Positions 26,825 through 34,002 of a stretch of DNA of 64,000 nucleotides are shown in pieces. The DNA lies in contig JADJBW010000008.1 of assembly GCA_016703525.1 (NCBI GenBank), positions 139,804 through 203,803 on the forward strand, written 5' to 3'. Every line of letters begins with the position of its first letter. Position 1 is the stretch's first letter. The notes below the pieces were generated by a model that ran no database searches, was not told the DNA's origin, and was given only the letters and a program-made list of their open reading frames with translations. The translations under genes and the position numbers were made by a program. Origin of the DNA: Actinomycetota bacterium (GTDB lineage: Bacteria; Actinomycetota; Acidimicrobiia; Acidimicrobiales; Microtrichaceae).

Positions 26825-26970
26825 CCCTCGCCGACCCGGCAAGGGACCCCAAGCACGTCCGGCGCTCCGCGTTCGACTGCGGCCCGGATCGCATTTGGCG
26901 CATTCGGCGCGGCGGCTGTGTCTATGATCTCGGCCGCAACAGGGCGATCCGGTGGGCAAGGTAGGGATTC

Positions 26971-27479
26971 GTGGACGACGACATGCTGGACGAAGACCTC
27001 GAAACCGGGGACGCGGCCGACCCCGAACTCGAGGACGAGATCGAGGGTGCGGAGGAGTTCGAAGACGAACTCGAGGACGAGGATCCCGAGGAGATCGTCG
27101 ACGAACCCGAGGCCGACGACGCCGAGGACAGCGAAGACGAGGCGGCGGTGCGGCTCGTCGGGCGAGAGCCGGCGGCGAGGACGACGAAGACGACGAGGAC
27201 GACCTCAACCCCGACGACGTCGAGGCCGACCTCGACACGATCCTGAAGGATCGCATCGCATCGGGCGACGATCTCGACGACGAGGACGAAGAGGTCGACG
27301 ACCGTTCCGACGGTGAGGTGGTCGAGGGCGTCACGGCGAAGCGCGAGGGCGAGTTCACCTGCACCGCGTGCTTCATGATCGTCCACCCGCGCCAGTTCGG
27401 TCGGCGCGACCGTCTGACCTGCCCGGTCGGCGACGACGACTGCCCGGCGATCGCGGTCGTTCGCGCCAGCGAGAGCTGA
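26971..27479 (+). CDS. DUF4193-like acidic protein with C-terminal zinc-binding cysteines (one frame break)
   Basis: About 169 residues after restoring one missing base. The N-terminal half is almost all Asp/Glu. The conserved part, DVEADLDTILKDRIASGDD, followed by EFTCTACFMIVHPRQF and CPVGDDDCPAI, matches the layout of DUF4193 proteins of actinobacteria: an acidic stretch, a short helix and two cysteine pairs likely to hold zinc. Their function is unknown. The frame changes between about 27146 and 27190. GTG at 26971 is preceded by GGTAGGG, and TATGAT (26920-26925) is a plausible -10 giving a ~40-base leader. The acidic composition is conserved across the break, which supports one gene. Confidence 0.65.
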
Positions 27480-27567
27480 CGAACCCGGCGGCCGATCCGG
27501 CCCAAGGGCACCTCGGGCAAAGCCGGGTGGACTGGTTCGACACCGTTCCGCGGGCCATGATGCAGCG

Positions 27568-28350
27568 GTGAACGATCGACATCCTGACTCCGAACAGACT
27601 CCCGAAAGCCCGCTCGAGTTCCTGCTCCGCGCCCCGGTCGAGGTTGGCGCAGAGCTGAGCCGCCTGGTGCCTCGCCTGGTCGAGCGGACGGTCTCGCAGG
27701 TCGGGTTCCTTGCGGCCCTCGCCGATCGGCTCGGATGCACCGTCTCCGAGCGTCTCTCTGCGGATCAACCGCTGGCCGACGTGCTCCCGATGCCGCGTCC
27801 GGGCGCCCGGGTGGTTTCGGCCGTGGATGTCGAGCCGCCGGCGACCGGCGACGCGCCCGGCGAGGGTGCTGCGCCCGCGAAGAAGGCACCCGCCACCGCG
27901 AAGAAAGCGCCCGCCACCGCGAAGAAAGCACCCGCCACCGCAAAGAAGGCGCCCGCCACCGCAAAGAAAGCGCCCGCCACCGCGAAGAAAGCGCCCGCCA
28001 CCGCGAAGAAAGCGCCCGCCACCGCGAAGAAAGCGCCCGCCACCGCGAAGAAAGCGCCCGCCACCGCGAAGAAAGCGCCCGCCACCGCCACCGCGACGCG
28101 CGTCGCAGCGACGCAGGCGGCGGCCGCGCCGACCGCAGCGCCAACCCCGACACCCGCCCCGATCGCCGTGATCCCCGGCGAACTCGCGATACCCGGCTAT
28201 GACGAGCTCGCGGCCTCGCAGGTGATCCCTCGACTCGATGCCCTCAGCAGCGACGAACGCGCTGCGATCGAGCGGCATGAGCTCGCGAATCGCGGCCGAC
28301 GCACGATCCTCAACCGTCTGCACCAGCTTCGGGTCGGGTCCGAGGGGTGA
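27568..28350 (+). CDS. Lys/Ala/Pro-rich repeat protein
   Basis: 260 residues. Residues ~1-75 look like a folded helical N-terminal domain (PLEFLLRAPVEVGAELSRLVPRL). A basic stretch follows with exactly ten tandem KKAPATA units (residues 105-174), then an Ala/Thr/Pro linker, then a C-terminal helical domain ending LNRLHQLRVGSEG. Histone-H1-like and HU-tail proteins of actinobacteria have similar lysine-rich PAKKA repeats that bind DNA, so a nucleoid-associated role is a reasonable inference, but no HU domain is present. It overlaps the acetyltransferase gene by four bases (GTGA). The GTG start is chosen because the N-terminal helix begins there. Confidence 0.7.
   Translation: MNDRHPDSEQTPESPLEFLLRAPVEVGAELSRLVPRLVERTVSQVGFLAALADRLGCTVSERLSADQPLADVLPMPRPGARVVSAVDVEPPATGDAPGEGAAPAKKAPATAKKAPATAKKAPATAKKAPATAKKAPATAKKAPATAKKAPATAKKAPATAKKAPATAKKAPATATATRVAATQAAAAPTAAPTPTPAPIAVIPGELAIPGYDELAASQVIPRLDALSSDERAAIERHELANRGRRTILNRLHQLRVGSEG
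27880..28089 (+). repeat. Ten tandem 21-bp units (KKAPATA) within a coding region
   Basis: Ten head-to-tail 21-bp units occupy 210 bp in frame. Most differ only at silent third positions (AAG/AAA, GCA/GCG), so recent expansion is likely. Copy number should vary between strains by replication slippage. Confidence 0.95.
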
Positions 28351-28769
28351 TCTCGGCGCGGCGAGCCGAGGGTGATGAGCTCGCCCGGGTCGCGACCCTC
28401 CGCACGGAAGCCCGGGACGCGGCACGACAGATGCGTGGGGGAGCGTGGCTCGATGAGCGCGAGGCCGGTTCCGCGATCGCCGTGGTCGGGCTCATCGGCT
28501 CGGCGGTGATGGGCTACGCCTTGGTCGAGTGCGCCGACGCCGAGGCGAACCTGGTCGAGATCTACACGACCCCGGCGGCCCGCGATGTGGGCGTCGGCCA
28601 CGCCGTGATCGTCGCGTCCGCCGCGATCGCCGTCGCGAGCGGATGCGCCCGGTTGGTCTCGCATGCGCTACCGGGGGATCGGGCTACGAAGAACTTCTTC
28701 GAGACCCACTCGATGGTCGCGCGACAGATTGTGGTCGGACGCGAGCTCACCGACGCGCAGCGCCGATGA
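28347..28769 (+). CDS. GNAT-type acetyltransferase
   Basis: 140 residues. The fold signature is visible: an N-terminal helix (ARRAEGDELARVATLRTEAR), a beta strand with AIAVVGLIGSAVMGYALVEC, VEIYTTPAARDVGVGHAVI, where VGVGHAV is the degenerate acetyl-CoA pyrophosphate loop (usually RGxGxG/A), and a late ATKNFFETHSM segment. It probably transfers an acetyl group to a small amine or protein; the substrate is unknown. It overlaps both neighbours by four bases (repeat protein upstream, Nudix hydrolase downstream), so the three genes form one translationally coupled unit. Confidence 0.72.
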   Translation: MISARRAEGDELARVATLRTEARDAARQMRGGAWLDEREAGSAIAVVGLIGSAVMGYALVECADAEANLVEIYTTPAARDVGVGHAVIVASAAIAVASGCARLVSHALPGDRATKNFFETHSMVARQIVVGRELTDAQRR

Positions 28770-29185
28770 CGGGAGCGACGATCGAACGACCGGCGGTGGC
28801 TGTCGGCGCCGTCGTGCGGCGCGACGATTGCCTGCTCATGGTCCGGCGCGGTCATGGCCCGGCGGCCGGCACCTGGTCGATTCCCGGTGGCCACGTGGAG
28901 TGGGGCGAGCTGTGCGCCGAGGCGGTGGTCCGAGAGGTGCGCGAGGAGACCGGGCTTGCGGTGGTGTGCGGGCCGCTCATCGGCTGGGCCGAGTTGGTCG
29001 GCGAGGGTCACCATCATGTGCTGCTCGACTTCGAGGCGACCGCGATCGACCACTCGGAACCTCGCGCCGGGTCCGACGCGAGTGAGGCGTCGTGGGTTCC
29101 GCTGATCGAGGTGTGCGACCGCGACCTGCCCGACGGGCTCGCCGAGTTCCTCGCCGAGCACCGCATCATCCCGACCATCGTCTGA
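28766..29185 (+). CDS. Nudix hydrolase
   Basis: 139 residues. A complete Nudix box is present, GGHVEWGELCAEAVVREVREETGL, split here into GGHVEWGE and REVREETGL, with the metal-binding REVREE core. Nudix enzymes hydrolyse nucleoside diphosphates linked to other groups; the MutT/ADP-ribose type branch is suggested by GTWSIPGGH, which precedes the box. The substrate is unknown. ATG overlaps the upstream acetyltransferase stop. An 11-bp hairpin follows the stop codon before the convergent enoyl-CoA hydratase gene. Confidence 0.9.
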   Translation: MTGATIERPAVAVGAVVRRDDCLLMVRRGHGPAAGTWSIPGGHVEWGELCAEAVVREVREETGLAVVCGPLIGWAELVGEGHHHVLLDFEATAIDHSEPRAGSDASEASWVPLIEVCDRDLPDGLAEFLAEHRIIPTIV

Positions 29186-29218
29186 CCGGGCGTCTGCGGC
29201 GTCCGCGGCGTCGGCGGC

Positions 29219-29254
29219 GGTGCGGTGGGAGCCGTGCTTGCTACCCACCGCACC
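29219..29254. terminator. 11-bp perfect hairpin between convergent Nudix and enoyl-CoA hydratase genes
   Basis: Arms 29219-29229 (GGTGCGGTGGG) and 29244-29254 are exact reverse complements with a 14-base loop. Position between converging stop codons suggests a shared terminator. No U tract. Confidence 0.65.
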
Positions 29255-29278
29255 GTCGTCAGATACCGGCCTCGTGCG

Positions 29279-30052
29279 TCAGCGACCCTTCCACTGCGGT
29301 GCGCGCTTCTCGATGAACGCGGTGAGTCCTTCGCTGAAGTCCTCGGTGCCGAACATCTTGACAATGCCATCGCACGAGAGCTTCCAGCCGATGTCGTCGG
29401 GCTGATCGGTCGCCTCGAGGAGAATCTTGCGGCTCTCGAGGGCCGCGAGCGGTGCGGCTTCGGTTATCTGCGCCGCGAGCGCCTCGGCGGCCGCGAGCGC
29501 CTCGCCCTCCTCGCACAGCGTGTTCACCAGGCCGAAGTGATAGGCGCGCTCGGCGGGGAAATCGAGGCGACCGGTGATCGCGAGTTCCATCGCGATGTTC
29601 CGGGGGATCTTGCGGGGCAGGCGGAACAGACCACCGGCCGCTGCGACGAGGTTCCGCTTCACCTCGGGGATGCCGAACACGGCCGTGCGCGACGCGACCA
29701 CGAGATCGCACGCCAGCACCAACTCGGTTCCGCCGGCGAGCGCCGGACCGTCGACGGCGGCGATGAGCGGCTTGGTGCGCTCGCGATGCACGAGGCCGCC
29801 GAACCCGCCACGCTGGGTGGTCATGCCCCCCGGATCAACCGACATCTGCTTGAGGTCGGCCCCCGCGCAGAAGATGTAGCCCTTCTCAGTGCGTGCCCCG
29901 GTCAGGATGGCGACCCAGATGTCGTCGTCCGCCTCGACCTCATCGATCGCCGACTCGATGCCGGTCGCAACCGCGGTGTTCACCGCGTTGCGCGCACCGG
30001 GGCGGTTGATGGTGATGATGGCGACGTTGCCCTTTTTCTCGAAGTCGATCAT
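29279..30052 (-). CDS. Enoyl-CoA hydratase/isomerase (crotonase family)
   Basis: 257 residues, the normal length. Both oxyanion-hole segments are present (FCAGADLKQM and GPALAGGTELVLACDLVVAS), and the catalytic glutamates are in the positions of GTELVLACD and FGIPEVKRNLV, consistent with hydratase activity on a trans-2-enoyl-CoA. It is therefore a likely beta-oxidation enzyme. The start ATG at 30052 has a TAGGGT hexamer six bases upstream (30059-30064) and no Shine-Dalgarno. A TetR-type inverted repeat (30073-30088) overlaps the -35 position, so repression is likely. Substrate range cannot be read. Confidence 0.9.
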   Translation of the reverse strand: MIDFEKKGNVAIITINRPGARNAVNTAVATGIESAIDEVEADDDIWVAILTGARTEKGYIFCAGADLKQMSVDPGGMTTQRGGFGGLVHRERTKPLIAAVDGPALAGGTELVLACDLVVASRTAVFGIPEVKRNLVAAAGGLFRLPRKIPRNIAMELAITGRLDFPAERAYHFGLVNTLCEEGEALAAAEALAAQITEAAPLAALESRKILLEATDQPDDIGWKLSCDGIVKMFGTEDFSEGLTAFIEKRAPQWKGR

Positions 30053-30058
30053 GTGCGA

Positions 30059-30064
30059 ACCCTA
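30059..30064 (-). promoter_or_regulatory. Candidate -10 element (TAGGGT) for the enoyl-CoA hydratase gene
   Basis: On the minus strand, TAGGGT ends six bases before the ATG at 30052. It fits a leaderless transcript. Confidence 0.45.
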
Positions 30065-30072
30065 GATGCGAC

Positions 30073-30088
30073 TTGACCAAGCGGTCTA
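30073..30088. promoter_or_regulatory. Inverted repeat, candidate TetR-family operator
   Basis: TTGACC AAGC GGTCTA: the half-sites match in five of six positions around a 4-base spacer. It covers the expected -35 region of the hydratase gene and lies upstream of the divergent HAD gene. Similar GACC/GGTC palindromes are typical of TetR-type regulators of acyl-CoA genes; the regulator is not in the window. Confidence 0.45.
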
Positions 30089-30108
30089 GTAGGCCCTCAG
30101 ATGGCGCG

Positions 30109-30660
30109 ATGGCCCGTCATGTAGCGCTCATCTTCGACCTCGACGGAACACTGATCGACTCCGACGACGCACTGATCGATCCCTTCGTGCGCCTCGGCAT
30201 GGCCCGCGACGAGATCACCTTCGGTCACCCGATCGAGGAGGCCTGCGCCGAGTGGGGGATCGACATCGACCGCTACATCGAGCTGTACGACACCGCGGTG
30301 GCGCTGCCCTTCGAGGGCGCCGACGAGGTGGTGCGCCAGCTCGGTCGCTGGGCGATCTGTTCGAACAAGCACACAATCTCCGGCCGTGAAGAGCTGGCAC
30401 GTCTCGGCTGGGCGCCGGAGCAGGCCTGGTTCAGCTCCGACTTCGGTGGTGCAGCCAAGCGGCTGGCTCCCGTGATCGAGGCGATGGGCCTCGACGCGAC
30501 CGACGTCGCCTACGTTGGCGACACCGAGCACGACCAGGCGTGCGCCGAAGCCGTCGGTTGCGAGTTCTACTGGGCCGGCTGGAACCCGCGCACCCGCGGA
30601 CTCGCCACCGGCCCCCGGGTGCTCGACACCCCCGAGCGGCTACTCGCCCTCGTCGGCTGA
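30109..30660 (+). CDS. HAD-superfamily hydrolase (phosphatase-like)
   Basis: 183 residues. Motif I is IFDLDGTLIDSDD (nucleophile Asp and the second Asp), motif II is AICSNKH, motif III is a lysine near GGAAKRLAP, and motif IV is YVGDTEHDQACAEA. This is the order of phosphoglycolate-phosphatase-like HADs (subfamily I with a helical cap between motifs I and II). It is likely a cytosolic phosphatase of a small phosphometabolite. ATG at 30109 is used because the DLDGT strand begins ten residues later. The last 21 bases overlap the convergent RG-rich gene. Confidence 0.85.
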   Translation: MARHVALIFDLDGTLIDSDDALIDPFVRLGMARDEITFGHPIEEACAEWGIDIDRYIELYDTAVALPFEGADEVVRQLGRWAICSNKHTISGREELARLGWAPEQAWFSSDFGGAAKRLAPVIEAMGLDATDVAYVGDTEHDQACAEAVGCEFYWAGWNPRTRGLATGPRVLDTPERLLALVG

Positions 30661-32328
30661 GTCCGCCGCATCGCCTGGGCCCTCGACCTCCGCCTCGCCT
30701 GAAGCGGCGACCTCGACCTCGACCGGGGCCTCGACCTCGACCGGCGCTGCCACCGCAGCCTCGACTTCGCCTGGACCTTCGGCCTCGACCGGCGCTGCAA
30801 CCTCAGCCTCGACCGGCGCTTCAGGCTCTACTGGCGTTTCGATCGCAACAGGGGCTTCAGCCTCTACTGGCGCTTCAGCCTCTACTGGCGCTTCAGGCTC
30901 TGCTGGCGTTTCGATCGCGACGGGGGCTTCGACCTCGACCGGCGCTGCAGCCTCGACCTCGGCATCTACCTGATCGTTGGGCGTGGTGGTCGGTTCGGCA
31001 GCTGCGGCCGGCGCTGCGGCCAGTGCTGGCTTCGGCGGCCGGGCACCCTTCGCGGGCGGGCGATCTCGGCGGTTGGGCCGGGCGGTGATGCCGAACAGGG
31101 TGGCGATGTGTGGCAGCCGTGCTGCGACCTTCTCGACAGCGGCCTTGAGCGCCTCGGACACATCCTCGGGGATCGCCGGCGGCGTAACGGCGGTGCGTAC
31201 GGGCGAAAACGCGAGCGCGTCGAGCACGGTTGCCCAGCGGTCCTGGGTCGACTCGAGCGTGAGGTTCTCGAGCGCGGACGCAATCAGGCGTTGCGAGATC
31301 TCGGGCGGCAGGGGAGCGCCGGCCTTCGGCGGGCGGGAGCTGAGCCGCAACGCTCGAACGATTCGGCCCTCCTCGAGGGTTTGAGCGATCTCGGCGAGCC
31401 AGGCCGTGTGCTCCTGCTCGACGCGGCGGGCGAGTGCGTCACGGAGCTGCCCGGCGATCGCCCGTGACTCGTCGTCTCGGGCGGCGGTGTCGGCCGCGAC
31501 GACGACGGAGCGAAGATCGCGCAGGTCGAGCTCTTCGAGCACGGCGAGAGCGCTGTCGGCGCGGTCGCGCCATTCGGCGGCCCGCAGCTTGGGCAGCAGG
31601 CGCTCCGCCAGGGTGACGAGCTCATCGCCGTGGATCTCCGGCATGCCCTGAGCGCGATTCAGCTCGTTCTGCTTCTCGACCGCCTGACGCACTGCGGGAA
31701 CACCGCCGCGGAGCACCTGTTCGGCGATCGGCCGCTGTTCGGGTGCCAACGTGTCGATCACCGCATTGCGATGCGCCCGACCGGGTCGCAGGCGCTTCGC
31801 TCGCATCTCGGGAGCGCGGCGCTGCGGGCGCGAGGTGCGGTCGCCGCGCGCATCGCGGCCGTCGCGCGCATCGCGACGCGGGCCACGATCGGCGCGCCCG
31901 CCCCCCTCGCGATCGGCGCGAGGCCGGTCGTCGCGGCCGCCCGGACGATCCCCGCGGCCCGCTCCCGGACGATCTCCACGACCGCCGCGCCGGTCGCCAC
32001 GATCACCACGATCACCACGATCACGTCGGTCGCCGCGACCCTTGGGCGCCAGCACGGTCGTCACGAGCGCCTCGTCACGCCGAGTCCCCTCGACAACGAG
32101 CGTCTCGTGGCGCGGGGCCTTCGCTGCCTTCGGAGGAAGCACCGCAAGGATGTCGACGCCGTCGACCATGATGTCGGCATCGGCACGCAGCACGTCGCCC
32201 ACCGAGGCGCCCGGCGGCAACTTGGCGCCGTCGAGTTCTCCCTTGGGCAGCTTCGCGCCCGCCTTCCGCCACGTCCACGTCCCATCGGGGCGCGTGCTGG
32301 TCAGTTCGATTTCAAGGCGCGACGACAT
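30640..32328 (-). CDS. RG-rich protein with Val/Glu/Pro-rich repeat tail
   Basis: 562 residues. N-terminal ~90 residues are folded (MSSRLEIELTSTRPDG ... DGVDILAVLPPKAAKAP). Residues ~97-175 are a low-complexity region dominated by RGDR/GGRGDR/DRGPRRD units, resembling RGG-type RNA-binding tails. A helical central region (IDTLAPEQRPIAEQVLRGGVPAVRQAVEKQNELN) covers ~185-450. The final ~130 residues repeat VEAEAPVEVEAP-like units. I recognise no named family. A TAGGTT hexamer nine bases upstream of the ATG suggests a leaderless start. The arrangement looks like a nucleic-acid-binding scaffold, but that is inference. Confidence 0.75.
   Translation of the reverse strand: MSSRLEIELTSTRPDGTWTWRKAGAKLPKGELDGAKLPPGASVGDVLRADADIMVDGVDILAVLPPKAAKAPRHETLVVEGTRRDEALVTTVLAPKGRGDRRDRGDRGDRGDRRGGRGDRPGAGRGDRPGGRDDRPRADREGGGRADRGPRRDARDGRDARGDRTSRPQRRAPEMRAKRLRPGRAHRNAVIDTLAPEQRPIAEQVLRGGVPAVRQAVEKQNELNRAQGMPEIHGDELVTLAERLLPKLRAAEWRDRADSALAVLEELDLRDLRSVVVAADTAARDDESRAIAGQLRDALARRVEQEHTAWLAEIAQTLEEGRIVRALRLSSRPPKAGAPLPPEISQRLIASALENLTLESTQDRWATVLDALAFSPVRTAVTPPAIPEDVSEALKAAVEKVAARLPHIATLFGITARPNRRDRPPAKGARPPKPALAAAPAAAAEPTTTPNDQVDAEVEAAAPVEVEAPVAIETPAEPEAPVEAEAPVEAEAPVAIETPVEPEAPVEAEVAAPVEAEGPGEVEAAVAAPVEVEAPVEVEVAASGEAEVEGPGDAADSADEGE
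30703..30967 (-). repeat. Imperfect tandem repeats coding for Val/Glu/Ala/Pro-rich tail
   Basis: Reading on the plus strand, units such as CCTCTACTGGCGCTTCAG and GACCTCGACCGGCGCTGC recur in imperfect tandem. They encode the acidic repeat tail of the RG-rich protein. Confidence 0.8.
31825..32045 (-). repeat. Low-complexity segment coding for Arg/Gly/Asp repeats
   Basis: Repeated GATCACCAC (three copies at about 31999-32025) and related units encode DRGDRGD and GGRGDR stretches. No open reading frame elsewhere explains the periodicity. Confidence 0.75.
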
Positions 32329-32402
32329 AGGCCGTCAAACCTATCGTCAGGTCGACGCCATCGAGAACACGGGCACCGCGATTGATCGTGACGAGCCGCC
32401 AG

Positions 32403-33788
32403 TCATCCCGCGGCGTCGAGCGCCGCGGCACACTCGATCAACGCATTCTCGATCACCTCGGTCAGGGCCGGATGCGGGTAGAACACCTCGTGCGCGACCC
32501 GATCGACCGGCTCGTCGAAGGCCATCGCCTGCACGAGCGGCTGGAGGAGCAGCGACGCCTGGGCCCCCACGATGTGGGCGCCGATGAGCCGCCGGGTTTC
32601 GGTGTCGGCGAGCAGTTTGACGAAGCCCACCTCGTCCTCCATCGCCCATCCGTACGCGGTTGCGCCGTAGTCCTTGCAGACGGCGACGTACGGGCGCCCA
32701 TGGTGGCGGGCCTGCGGCTCGGTCAGGCCGACCGCGCCGACCTGCGGGGAGGTGAACACCGCGTGCGGGATGCGCGCCTCGCTGACCCGACGCGGCGACT
32801 CGGGGTGGCTGAGGTTGTGGGCCACGACCTTCGCCTCGTGGTTGGCAGCGTGTTTCAGCTGGAGCGGGTTGCGGATGTCGCCGAGCGCCCAGATGCCCTC
32901 GACCGCCGTTTGCAGCGTGTCGTCGGTTCGCACGTACCCCTCGGCGTCCAGCTCGACGCCGGTACGTTCCACGCCGAGCTGACCGCCGTTGGGGATGCGC
33001 CCCGTCGCGACGAGCAGTTCGTCGGAGCGGATCGAGCGCGGTCCTGTCGGCGTGTCGACCTGGATCACGATCTCGTGGCCTTCCCGCCGGGCCGATGTGG
33101 GCGTCGCATGGGTCACCAGGTCGAACCGATGCGAGAAGGCCTGCGTGACCCGCTCGCTCACCGCCGGATCCTCCTGGCGCAGCACGCCCGGTCCTCGGGT
33201 GACGATCGTGACGGCGGCACCGAACGACTCGAAGACGTGGCCGAGTTCGGCGGCGATGAACCCGGAGCCGAGGATCGTGAGCCGATCGGGCACCCGGTCG
33301 ATGCGCATGATCGTGTCGGAGGTGTGTGCGCCAACCTCGTCGATGCCGGCGATCGGGGGCATGTGCGAGCGGGCGCCGGCGGCGAGCACGAATCGGTCCG
33401 CGGTGATCGTCTCGTCGCCGACCTGCAGCTCCTTGTACCCGACGAACCTGGCGTCGCGCTCGAAGACGGTCACGTTGGGGAGCCCGAGCCGGTACGTGCG
33501 TCCGCCCGCAGCGATCGGGTCGATGCGGCCGAACGTGCGGTCGCGGATCTCGGTCCAGCGCACCGAGTCGACCGATGCCTTGACGCCGAGCCGGTCGGTG
33601 TGGCGAATCAGTTCCACGAGGTCGGCGGGGTAGATCAGCATCTTCGATGGGATGCAGCCCCGGTTGAGGCACGTGCCGCCGAACGCGCCGCGCTCGACCA
33701 TGGCGACGTCCCAGTCGTTGAACTCCGGTCCGAGAATCGAGTTGCCGGAGCCGGTGCCGATGATGCAGAGATCGAAGTGACGGGGCAT
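32403..33788 (-). CDS. mtr: Mycothione reductase (FAD/NAD-dependent disulfide reductase)
   Basis: 461 residues. Reduces mycothiol disulfide with NADPH. The FAD loop IIGTGSGNS and redox pair C40 and C45 in GGTCLNRGCIPSKM define the class. The NAD(P) loop TILGSGFIAAELG, the DTLQTAVEGIWALGDIRN segment and the C-terminal FYPHPALTEVIENAL with the active-site His-Glu (HP..TE) are intact. The overall length and the TCLNRGCIPSKML spacing match mycobacterial Mtr, and mycothiol is restricted to actinobacteria, which supports the taxonomic inference. A TACACT hexamer seven bases upstream (33796-33801) suggests a leaderless mRNA. Confidence 0.87.
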   Translation of the reverse strand: MPRHFDLCIIGTGSGNSILGPEFNDWDVAMVERGAFGGTCLNRGCIPSKMLIYPADLVELIRHTDRLGVKASVDSVRWTEIRDRTFGRIDPIAAGGRTYRLGLPNVTVFERDARFVGYKELQVGDETITADRFVLAAGARSHMPPIAGIDEVGAHTSDTIMRIDRVPDRLTILGSGFIAAELGHVFESFGAAVTIVTRGPGVLRQEDPAVSERVTQAFSHRFDLVTHATPTSARREGHEIVIQVDTPTGPRSIRSDELLVATGRIPNGGQLGVERTGVELDAEGYVRTDDTLQTAVEGIWALGDIRNPLQLKHAANHEAKVVAHNLSHPESPRRVSEARIPHAVFTSPQVGAVGLTEPQARHHGRPYVAVCKDYGATAYGWAMEDEVGFVKLLADTETRRLIGAHIVGAQASLLLQPLVQAMAFDEPVDRVAHEVFYPHPALTEVIENALIECAAALDAAG

Positions 33789-33795
33789 TCCGCGG

Positions 33796-33801
33796 AGTGT
33801 A
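33796..33801 (-). promoter_or_regulatory. Candidate -10 element (TACACT) for mtr
   Basis: On the minus strand, TACACT ends seven bases before the mtr ATG. No Shine-Dalgarno is visible. Confidence 0.4.
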
Positions 33802-33847
33802 GGAGTGGGGGACGGCGAGGCACGGCGACCCCGTGTCGATCCCGCGA

Positions 33848-33880
33848 TGCGGCATCGAGACCACCGTGCGGCATCGAGAC
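33848..33880. repeat. Two direct copies of TGCGGCATCGAGAC
   Basis: The 14-bp sequence occurs at 33848-33861 and 33867-33880, separated by five bases, immediately beside the palindromic repeats. Function unknown. Confidence 0.6.
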
Positions 33881-33896
33881 GACCGATCGGCCGACT

Positions 33897-33923
33897 CTTC
33901 TCCACAGTTGATCCGCGGAGAAG
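33897..33923 (+). repeat. 27-bp palindromic repeat, copy 1
   Basis: CTTCTCCAC..GTGGAGAAG-type element; here the right arm has GCGGAGAAG. The same 27-bp element occurs again at 33945, and in reverse orientation at 49350 and 49398. The arms can form a 9-bp stem around a 9-base core (AGTTGATCC). Confidence 0.85.
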
Positions 33924-33944
33924 ATCGGTGCGCCGTGCGCCAAC

Positions 33945-33971
33945 CTTCTCCGCGGTTGATCCGTGGAGAAG
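33945..33971 (+). repeat. 27-bp palindromic repeat, copy 2
   Basis: Starts 21 bases after copy 1, same orientation, with left arm CTTCTCCGC and right arm GTGGAGAAG. Differences from copy 1 exchange which arm carries the mismatch. Confidence 0.85.
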
Positions 33972-34002
33972 GGCGACAGGCGACGAACGGGGTGATGCCC
34001 GG

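Noticed and set aside
27880..28089. CRISPR-like array
   Set aside because: Units are contiguous without spacers and encode an in-frame protein repeat.
25268..28153. 961-residue open frame on the minus strand across thyX and the repeat gene
   Set aside because: It is a shadow of the thyX, DUF4193-like and KKAPATA genes. Its repeated SRWRALS-type stretch is the antisense of the 21-bp repeat and it has no domain.
33897..33971. CRISPR or attachment site at the palindromic repeats
   Set aside because: Only two copies per place, no cas genes, no integrase, and the elements are palindromic.
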